Below, in pieces: positions 1-5,873 of a DNA stretch of 13,394 bases. The notes beneath the pieces were generated by a model. It was not told where the DNA came from and did not search any database. It worked only from the letters and a program-made list of their open reading frames with translations. Position numbers and translations under genes: made by a program. Every line of letters begins with the position of its first letter. The stretch's first letter is position 1. Source of the stretch: DATEZO01 sp035255485 (GTDB taxonomy: Bacteria > Pseudomonadota > Gammaproteobacteria > Burkholderiales > Burkholderiaceae_D); the NCBI GenBank assembly GCA_035255485.1, contig DATEZO010000289.1, forward strand, positions 1-13,394. The letters run 5' to 3'.

Positions 1-1
1 C

Positions 2-676
2 TTGCACCATATGTCGGGCGGCCAGTTCAATGTGCCGATCGTCATCAGGATGGCCACCGGCGCCGGCCGCCAGGTGGCCGCACAGCATTCGCACAGCCTG
101 GAAGGATGGTACGCGCATATCCCCGGCATCAAGGTGCTTGCGCCGGCAACCGTCGCCGATGCGCGGGGAATGCTGGGTCCGGCGCTGGCCGATCCCGATC
201 CCGTCATCATTTTCGAGCATGCGCAGTTGTACAACACGGAGGCCGATATCGTTCCCCAGCATTGCGACATCAAGTCGGCCGCGGTGCGCCTGGAAGGTGC
301 CGATGTGAGTCTTTTCACCTATGGCGGCAGCCTGCCGAAAACCATGGCGGCAGCGGAACAGCTTGCGGCGGATGGCATCCATGCGGAAGTGGTCGATCTG
401 CGAGTCTTGCGGCCGCTCGATACGAAAACCATGCTCGCCTCGGTCCGCAAGACGCACCGTGCAGTCGTCATTGATGAGGGCTGGAAAACCGGCAGCCTGG
501 CGGCAGAAATCATGGCATGCATCGTGGAAAACGCCTTTTACGATCTCGATGCGCCGCTGGCACGCGTATGCAGCGCGGAAGTTCCGGTTCCCTATGCCCG
601 GCACATGGAAGAAGCAGCGTTGCCGCAAGCGCATGCCATTGTCGCAGCCGCGAAACAATTGATGGGCAGAGGGTAG
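2..676 (+). CDS. 2-oxoacid dehydrogenase E1 beta subunit (pyruvate/acetoin type), 5' partial
   Basis: This is the C-terminal 224 residues of a thiamine-diphosphate-dependent E1 beta subunit. E1 decarboxylates a 2-oxoacid and passes the acyl group to the lipoyl arm of E2. Family hallmarks are MSGGQ, GAGRQVAAQHSHSLEGW, HIPGIKVLAPAT and FEHAQLYN in the pyrimidine-binding domain. DLRVLRPLD and VIDEGWKTGSLAAEI follow in the C-terminal transketolase domain. The frame is open at the left edge and starts with a Leu codon, not a start. Relatives are about 325-340 aa, so roughly 100-115 residues lie outside the window. The E2 gene begins 3 nt after the stop, implying one operon and a matched E1/E2 pair. 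Pyruvate, acetoin and branched-chain enzymes cannot be told apart from this part alone; pyruvate or acetoin is my best guess. Confidence 0.93.
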   Translation: MHHMSGGQFNVPIVIRMATGAGRQVAAQHSHSLEGWYAHIPGIKVLAPATVADARGMLGPALADPDPVIIFEHAQLYNTEADIVPQHCDIKSAAVRLEGADVSLFTYGGSLPKTMAAAEQLAADGIHAEVVDLRVLRPLDTKTMLASVRKTHRAVVIDEGWKTGSLAAEIMACIVENAFYDLDAPLARVCSAEVPVPYARHMEEAALPQAHAIVAAAKQLMGRG

Positions 677-679
677 GAC

Positions 680-1861
680 ATGATCGAATTCAAGTTGCCT
701 TCCCTTGGCGCCGACATGGATGAAGGCAAGCTGCTCCAGTGGAACATACAGCCCGGAGACACCGTCAAGCGCGGCCAGGTAGTCGCCGTGGTGGATACTT
801 CAAAAGCAGCGGTGGACGTGGAAAGCTGGCAGGAAGGAACCGTGTTTGAGCTCCTGGTACAGCCCGGCGAAACCATACCGGTCGAGACGGTACTCGCCAC
901 ACTGCTGGAATCCGGCGAGACGCCGGAAACCGCAAGGCGAACAGTGCGCGCAAGCAAGGCCGCCGATGTTTCCGCCCCGCCCGCCCCTATCCCTCCTGCC
1001 GCCCCTCCTCCAGCGGTAACTCCTGCGACAACAGTGCGGCGCAGGATTTCGCCGGCGGCACGCAAGCATGCTGAAGACAATGGAATCGACATCGATACCG
1101 TGACCGGTACCGGCCCCGATGGCGCTGTGACTTTGCAGGATGTGCAGCACGCCACCGAATTGCGACAGCGACCGCAGCCTGCATCGTCTGTGGACAAGAA
1201 AGCCGAAATGCGCAAGGCGATTGCGGCAGCCATGAGCCGTTCCAAGAGAGAGATCCCGCATTATTATCTGAGCGAAACGGTGCCGATGCGCAAGGCGCAG
1301 GAATGGCTGGCGGCAACCAATGAAAGCCGCAGCATTACCGAGCGGCTATTGATGGCGACGCTGCAACTCAAGGCGGTGGCCATGGCGCTGAAAAAGTACC
1401 CTGACATGAACGGTTTTTATGTGAACGGCATGTACCAGCCTTCCCGATCCATCCACATCGGTGTGGCGATTTCACTGCGCCAGGGCGGGCTTATTGCGCC
1501 TGCGATTCATGAAGTCGGAGAGAAAACACTGGATCAGCTCATGTGCGATCTCACCGACCTGGTCAAGCGGACGCGTGCCGGATCATTACGCAGCTCCGAG
1601 ATGTCGGACCCGACGATTACGGTGACCAATCTCGGTGAACAAGGTGTGGAAACGGTATATGGCGTCATTTACCTGCCGCAGGTTGCATTGGTCGGTTTTG
1701 GCAGGATTCGCGAAATACCGTGGGCGACAGACGGCACACTATGCGTCATGCCGGCCATGACGGCGAGTCTTGCCGCCGACCACCGGGTATCCGACGGCCA
1801 TTATGGCGCGCTGTTCCTTGCCGAGATACGAGAGCAACTGCAGCATCCCGATCAACTCTGA
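680..1861 (+). CDS. Dihydrolipoamide acyltransferase (E2) of the 2-oxoacid dehydrogenase complex
   Basis: The 393-aa E2 core enzyme carries the acyl group on a swinging lipoyl arm and transfers it to CoA. Residues 1-78 form a single lipoyl domain with the lipoylated lysine at K42 (DTSKAAVDV). A Pro/Ala-rich hinge covers about 97-118. A peripheral subunit-binding domain for E1/E3 spans about 122-158 (RRRISPAARKHA, GTGPDGAVTLQDV). The catalytic acyltransferase domain runs from about 172 to the end, with the active-site motif DHRVSDG (His368, Asp372). The ATG at 680 is preceded by AGAGGG about 10 nt upstream and lies 3 nt after the E1 beta stop, so translation is probably coupled. All expected motifs are intact and the length fits a one-lipoyl E2. 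No E3 gene is in view. Substrate specificity (acetyl or another short acyl) is not decided by the sequence. Confidence 0.95.
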   Translation: MIEFKLPSLGADMDEGKLLQWNIQPGDTVKRGQVVAVVDTSKAAVDVESWQEGTVFELLVQPGETIPVETVLATLLESGETPETARRTVRASKAADVSAPPAPIPPAAPPPAVTPATTVRRRISPAARKHAEDNGIDIDTVTGTGPDGAVTLQDVQHATELRQRPQPASSVDKKAEMRKAIAAAMSRSKREIPHYYLSETVPMRKAQEWLAATNESRSITERLLMATLQLKAVAMALKKYPDMNGFYVNGMYQPSRSIHIGVAISLRQGGLIAPAIHEVGEKTLDQLMCDLTDLVKRTRAGSLRSSEMSDPTITVTNLGEQGVETVYGVIYLPQVALVGFGRIREIPWATDGTLCVMPAMTASLAADHRVSDGHYGALFLAEIREQLQHPDQL

Positions 1862-1875
1862 CTGGACCAACGGCG

Positions 1876-2121
1876 ATGAATCAACAACAACTTCTGGCCA
1901 CGGTTATTTCCACACTCAAGTCCATCGCGCCGGAGGTGGATGAAAGCGATCTGGTCGCTGATCAGCCACTGCGTACCCAGATTGATCTCGATTCGATGGA
2001 CTGGCTCAACTTTCTCATCGGCCTGCATGGCCAACTCAAGGTTGACATCCCGGAATCCGATTACACCAGATTGCGCACGTTGAACGATCTGATGGCATAC
2101 CTGGGCGCGAAAGTATCGTAA
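1876..2121 (+). CDS. Small acyl carrier protein (phosphopantetheine-binding)
   Basis: An 81-aa single-domain carrier protein. The phosphopantetheine attachment serine is Ser40 in the motif DLDSMDW, after an acidic loop and before the hydrophobic second helix (LNFLIGLHGQL), as in the ACP fold. It starts 14 nt after the E2 stop, in the same direction. No strong Shine-Dalgarno is visible, so translation is probably coupled to E2. The longer in-frame extension upstream (from 1720) overlaps E2 and is not credible. The usual fatty-acid ACP is encoded with fab genes and has DSLDTVE after the Ser; this one differs, so it is a specialised carrier. Its place in the operon suggests it may accept the acyl group made by E1/E2, or be used by genes outside the window. 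That role is inference. Confidence 0.88.
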   Translation: MNQQQLLATVISTLKSIAPEVDESDLVADQPLRTQIDLDSMDWLNFLIGLHGQLKVDIPESDYTRLRTLNDLMAYLGAKVS

Positions 2122-2141
2122 CGAAGCGAAACTGCTTTCCA

Positions 2142-2173
2142 GGCAACGTTGCCCCCATGAATACTCGTCATGG
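2142..2173 (+). terminator. Back-to-back inverted repeats after the dehydrogenase operon
   Basis: A perfect 12-bp palindrome, GGCAACGTTGCC (2142-2153), is followed at once by a hairpin with a 6-bp stem CCATGA/TCATGG and a 7-nt loop (2155-2173). They begin about 20 nt after the carrier-protein stop. No T-run follows on either strand, so this is not a classical intrinsic terminator. It may be an mRNA 3'-end stabiliser, a Rho-dependent end, or a protein-binding dyad. Confidence 0.25.
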
Positions 2174-2232
2174 AAATACACCCAACCCCGGATAAACATC
2201 CACCATTGATGCCCTCAATCTCTTGCGGCGCT

Positions 2233-2246
2233 CTGATTTGAATCAA
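2233..2246 (+). promoter_or_regulatory. FNR/ANR-like operator upstream of the phasin-like gene
   Basis: CTGAT-TTGA-ATCAA matches the FNR/CRP-superfamily anaerobic consensus TTGAT-N4-ATCAA at 9 of 10 defined bases. It sits about 140 nt before the ATG at 2381. A weak promoter can be proposed just downstream: TTGAAG at 2250-2255, 17 nt spacing, and a poor -10 TATGCA at 2273-2278. This would put the site near -45 and leave a leader of about 95 nt. The rest of the 2122-2380 gap shows only the dyads listed separately. The box is convincing as a pattern, but the -10 is poor, so confidence is modest. Confidence 0.35.
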
Positions 2247-2380
2247 CGCTTGAAGTTGGCAAAAGATCAAAGTATGCACAGCCTTGGTGGCAAACAGACC
2301 CAAGGCACGTAAATGCACTGCGTCAGTGAATCAGATATGCCCTGACGACTATCAATTCAACAAGACATGAAAGAGCGAAG

Positions 2381-3100
2381 ATGGCTACCAAGCAGACAAA
2401 GTCGAGCACGGCTCAATCCCATGATGAGGGAAAAAGTACAGGACGGGGTGCGGTAAGCACCTCCGGTAATGGTCAATCAGTTGCGGTCGAGCACGCCGCC
2501 GCCACCGTGAAGAAAGGTGTTGTTGACAGCCTTTCAGCGCTTACCACGATCGAAGCGAATATCGTGACGCTGGTCAGAAAAACCGTGTCGGACACGCTGA
2601 ACACAGGCGGTGCTACTGCGGATGAATTGGTGAATGTCGTTCACCGTGTTGTCATGAGTGCAATCGAAGCCACCGAGCAGGTTGGTACCGGGTTGACCAT
2701 GAGTACAAAGAGTGTGGCCAAGGGAATCATCATGGGTGTGCACGACGTCAATGGCGATGTCGTCAGGGCATCGTCCGAAATCATGCGCTCGGTCATCAAA
2801 CATGCCGCCACAGTTGGTGTCGATGTCGGCGTTGTAGCCAAGCACGGCGTGGATGGCGTGATCGAGGCAATGGCCGAAACTGGCGGCAATATTGCCCAGG
2901 TCGGCAAGAAGGCCATTGAAGGCGCCATCGACGAGGCCGGAAAAGTAAGCAACATGGCAGTAAGGATGGTGAAGGATGTGCTGATCGGCATCGCGAACAG
3001 CATGGGCGAGACTATCGAAGCCGCGTTGCCTCAAGGAGCCGCCCAGTCGCAGGGCACGATGGAGACACATTCTCAGCACACGGCAAAAAAATCGCATTAA
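2381..3100 (+). CDS. Phasin-like / apolipoprotein-like all-helical protein, function unknown
   Basis: A 239-aa protein. Residues 1-40 are polar and probably disordered (Lys, Ser, Thr, Gly, Gln). Residues 41-216 form amphipathic helices with a loose periodic pattern of Val/Ile/Ala and Gly-x-x-x-Ala. The tail (218-239) is again polar and Lys/His-rich. It contains no Phe, Tyr, Trp or Cys and a single Pro (P217). There is no signal peptide or true membrane helix. The pattern resembles granule-coating phasins and a family of uncharacterised betaproteobacterial helical proteins, possibly DUF6781 (from memory). A histone-H1-like protein is another possibility but the middle is not Lys-rich. The ATG at 2381 follows GAAAGAGCGAAG, a weak ribosome-binding site. 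The gene stands alone and converges on cphA. A role in coating polyester or cyanophycin granules would fit but is not shown. Confidence 0.75.
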   Translation: MATKQTKSSTAQSHDEGKSTGRGAVSTSGNGQSVAVEHAAATVKKGVVDSLSALTTIEANIVTLVRKTVSDTLNTGGATADELVNVVHRVVMSAIEATEQVGTGLTMSTKSVAKGIIMGVHDVNGDVVRASSEIMRSVIKHAATVGVDVGVVAKHGVDGVIEAMAETGGNIAQVGKKAIEGAIDEAGKVSNMAVRMVKDVLIGIANSMGETIEAALPQGAAQSQGTMETHSQHTAKKSH

Positions 3101-3109
3101 TACTTGCCT

Positions 3110-3136
3110 CAACGGCCGGAAGATAGCCGGCCATTG
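3110..3136 (+). terminator. Hairpin after the phasin-like gene
   Basis: A 6-bp GC stem GGCCGG/CCGGCC with loop AAGATAG is extended after one mismatch by CAA/TTG, and lies 9 nt after the stop codon. No T-run follows on the plus strand, so termination would be weak or factor-dependent. Position and stem strength still suggest the 3' end of this transcript. Confidence 0.4.
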
Positions 3137-3165
3137 GGAGTATGGTGAAAAATCGCGGTTATGCC

Positions 3166-3217
3166 AAATAAAAATGCCGCTCTTTAAAAATACACCTACG
3201 AGTATCGAAGAGCGGCA
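3166..3217 (-). terminator. Rho-independent terminator of the cphA' - cphA transcript
   Basis: A perfect 10-bp inverted repeat, TGCCGCTCTT (3175-3184) and AAGAGCGGCA (3208-3217), encloses a 23-nt loop. Read on the minus strand the stem runs straight into ATTTTTATTT (complement of 3166-3175), a proper U-tract. It begins 17 nt beyond the cphA stop. The plus strand has no T-run after the stem, so it serves the minus strand only. The loop is unusually long and holds part of a sequence repeated at 10719. Confidence 0.75.
3183..3206. repeat. Copy 1 of a short repeat shared with 10719-10742
   Basis: TTTAAAAATACACC (3183-3196) is identical to 10719-10732. In both places a GTAT follows after five further bases, giving the dyad ATACACC-N5-GTAT at the same spacing. 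Here the dyad is imperfect; at 10726-10741 it is a perfect 16-bp palindrome. The repeat lies in the loop of the cphA terminator. The shared part is AT-rich and could be coincidence. Confidence 0.35.
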
Positions 3218-3234
3218 GATAGTTGTGAATTGAT

Positions 3235-5805
3235 TCAGCGAGCGCCAATCCGTTGCATGATATGCGCCAGCGCTTCCTCGACCTGATCGACCAGAATCAG
3301 GCAAAGGTCGCCGGGGGACAATCTGTCCATGGCCGTATCGATGGCCAGGAATTCACCGCGGATTTCATCAATCGATGTGGTGCGTCCGGCATTGGCCAGC
3401 CCTGCGCGCAGAAGCGCCATCACTTCGCCATCCGCACGACCGCGCTGGCATTGATCCTGATACAGCAGCACCTCATCGAAGGCGTCACCGAGGATTTGCG
3501 TCTGGTTGCGGATATCCTCATCGCGCCGGTCTCCTGCGCCACTGATGACGACCGAGCGGCGTCTTGCCGGCATGTGTTCCAGTGCGCGCACCAGCGCCAG
3601 GATGGCATCGGGATTGTGGCCGTAGTCGGCAATCAGCGTGGCCCCCCGGTAATTGAAGATATTGAAGCGTCCCGGCGCGTTGTCGCTGTCATTGACAAAC
3701 GATCGGAGTCCGGAGCGGATGATATCCCAGTCGATGTCCAGCCCCCATGCCGCTCCCATTGCAGCCATGACGTTTTCGACCTGGAAGCCGATGGCGCCGT
3801 TGTGCGTAACAGGAATATCGGCAAGCGGAATCCTGAATTGGGATTGACCATCGGCGGCGACCACTGCATCGGCGTCGACATACACGACCCGGCGGCCTTG
3901 CGCGCGGTGCGTGGCCATCACCGGATGCTGAGGGTCGGCGGCAAAGAAAGTGACTGCGCTGCGGCAACTCGCAGCCATGCCGGCAACGATTGGGTCGGCT
4001 GCATTCAGGACGGCGACACCGTCATCGGCGACATTCTGGACAATCACGCGCTTCAACACCGCCAGATCCTCGACCGTCGTGATGTAATTGAGCCCGAGAT
4101 GATCGCCGGTGCCGATATTGGTGACAACGGCGACCTTGCAGCGATCGAAGGCCAGCCCTTCACGCAACACGCCGCCGCGTGCGGTTTCGAATACGGCGGC
4201 GTCGACATCGGGATGCATAAGCACATTGCGGGCGCTGCGCGGGCCGCTGCAATCGCCGGTATCGATACGCCGGCCTTCGACGTAGACGCCGTCGGTATTG
4301 GTCATGCCAACCCGCAACCCGCTCTGTGCAAGCAGATGCGCAATCAGACGCACGGTGGTGGTTTTGCCATTGGTGCCGGTAACGGCGACCACCGGAATGC
4401 GGCCATCGTCAGCTTCGGCGAACATGTCGGCAATGATGGCATCCCCCACCGCGCGAGCCTTGCCGTAGGAAGGCGAAAGATGCATGCGCAGTCCCGGCGC
4501 GGCATTGACTTCGACGATGCCGCCGCCCTGCTCTTCGATCGGTTTCAGCACGCTGTCGCAAACCACATCCACGCCACAGATATCGAGGCCGACCATCTGC
4601 GCGGCCGCCACTGCGCGCGCCGCGACATCGGGATGCACATCGTCGGTAACGTCAGTGGCCGAGCCGCCGGTGGAAAGATTGGCATTGTTGCGCAGAATGA
4701 CGCGCTGTCCCTTGGGCGGAATTGCGCTGGCGTCGTATCCCTGCCGGGCCAAGCTGGCCAGCGCGATATCATCAAAGCGGATCCTGGTCAGCGAAGTGGC
4801 GTGGCCGGTGCCGCGGCGCGGGTCCAGGTTGACTTGTTCAACCAGTTGGTGCACCGAATGCACGCCATCGCCAACCACTTGCGGCGGATCGCGGCGCGCC
4901 GCGGCGACCAGTTTGTCGCCGATCACCAGCAGGCGGAAATCATTGCCCGGCAAATAGCGCTCAATCAGGACATCGTCACGGAATTCAATGGCGGTGGCGT
5001 AGGCGGCCAGCAATTGTTCGCGTGTCGTGACGTTAACCGTGACGCCCTTGCCCTGGTTGCCGTCCCGGGGCTTGACTACTACCGGCAGGCCGATCTCGCA
5101 GGCGGCGGCCCAGGCATCCTCGGCATTGTCCACCGCGCGTCCAAGCGGTACCGGCACGCCGGCGGCAATCAGCAGCTTTTTCGTCAATTGCTTGTCCTGC
5201 GCGATCGCTTCCGCAATGGCGCTGGTACGGTCCATTTCAGCAGCCTGGATGCGGCGCTGGCGGCTGCCCCAGCCGAACTGGACCAGGCTGCCACTGGTCA
5301 GCCGGCGGTACGGAATATTGCGCGTCACGGCGGCCCGGACAATCGCGCCGGTACTGGGTCCGAAACGCACATCTTCGTCCAGCTCGCGCAACTGCGCGAG
5401 CGCGCCGGCCAGGTCGAACGGCGTATCTTCGATGGCCGAGCGGCACAGTGCCTGCGCCAGTTCCAGCGCCAGGCGTCCGACCGCTTCCTCCGTGTATTCG
5501 ACGACTACCTGGAAAATGCCGGGTTCAAGCGTCTGCGTGGTGCGACTGAACGTCACCGGGCAACCTGCCTGCGCCTGCAAGCCGAGCGCTGCCAGTTCCA
5601 GCACGCGTGCCATCGGAACCGAGTCGTCGTGCCCGGTCGGTTGCAGTGCGCTGATTTCCGGAAAGCGCGTACGCAGCCGGACTTCGAAATCGGGAAAATT
5701 GGCGATCGCGCATTCGGCGCTGCTACAGCTCACAATCGCCTCGATCGCGGTCCGATGACTCCAGAGGTTGGGGCCGCGCAGCGCGCGGATTCGTGAAACT
5801 TCCAT
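3235..5805 (-). CDS. cphA: Cyanophycin synthetase CphA (both ligase halves intact)
   Basis: This 856-aa cytoplasmic enzyme makes cyanophycin: ATP-driven addition of Asp to the backbone and of Arg to each Asp side chain. Residues 1-160 are the N-terminal domain (RALRGPNLW at the start). An ATP-grasp domain covers about 190-460, with VVVKPRDGNQGKG (242-254), NLSTGGSA (376-383) and VEVNAAPG (431-438). The Mur-ligase-like part (about 470-856) has an intact P-loop GTNGKTT (477-483), NIGTGDHLG (563-571) and the C-terminal motif DYGHNPD (727-733). Length is close to cyanobacterial CphA. The start at 5805 has AGGA about 10 nt upstream. It lies 68 bp after cphA' in the same direction and ends at a good terminator, so it is probably cotranscribed. 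Oddly, the N-terminal HxxEH motif seen in CphA' is here R67-V-L-E-L71, so both histidines are lost. Confidence 0.95.
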   Translation of the reverse strand: MEVSRIRALRGPNLWSHRTAIEAIVSCSSAECAIANFPDFEVRLRTRFPEISALQPTGHDDSVPMARVLELAALGLQAQAGCPVTFSRTTQTLEPGIFQVVVEYTEEAVGRLALELAQALCRSAIEDTPFDLAGALAQLRELDEDVRFGPSTGAIVRAAVTRNIPYRRLTSGSLVQFGWGSRQRRIQAAEMDRTSAIAEAIAQDKQLTKKLLIAAGVPVPLGRAVDNAEDAWAAACEIGLPVVVKPRDGNQGKGVTVNVTTREQLLAAYATAIEFRDDVLIERYLPGNDFRLLVIGDKLVAAARRDPPQVVGDGVHSVHQLVEQVNLDPRRGTGHATSLTRIRFDDIALASLARQGYDASAIPPKGQRVILRNNANLSTGGSATDVTDDVHPDVAARAVAAAQMVGLDICGVDVVCDSVLKPIEEQGGGIVEVNAAPGLRMHLSPSYGKARAVGDAIIADMFAEADDGRIPVVAVTGTNGKTTTVRLIAHLLAQSGLRVGMTNTDGVYVEGRRIDTGDCSGPRSARNVLMHPDVDAAVFETARGGVLREGLAFDRCKVAVVTNIGTGDHLGLNYITTVEDLAVLKRVIVQNVADDGVAVLNAADPIVAGMAASCRSAVTFFAADPQHPVMATHRAQGRRVVYVDADAVVAADGQSQFRIPLADIPVTHNGAIGFQVENVMAAMGAAWGLDIDWDIIRSGLRSFVNDSDNAPGRFNIFNYRGATLIADYGHNPDAILALVRALEHMPARRRSVVISGAGDRRDEDIRNQTQILGDAFDEVLLYQDQCQRGRADGEVMALLRAGLANAGRTTSIDEIRGEFLAIDTAMDRLSPGDLCLILVDQVEEALAHIMQRIGAR

Positions 5806-5873
5806 AAACTGATTGTCCTGTCTTGCTGTCCTGTTTTATAAATCCGGCTTCATGAAATGGCGCTGCGCCGGAG

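Noticed and set aside
3253..5796. An 847-codon open frame on the plus strand, antisense to cphA along almost its whole length
   Set aside because: It mirrors cphA codon by codon, a known result of strong GC bias at third positions. The translation is rich in His, Arg, Gly and Asp with no domain pattern, while the opposite strand has clear ATP-grasp and Mur motifs.
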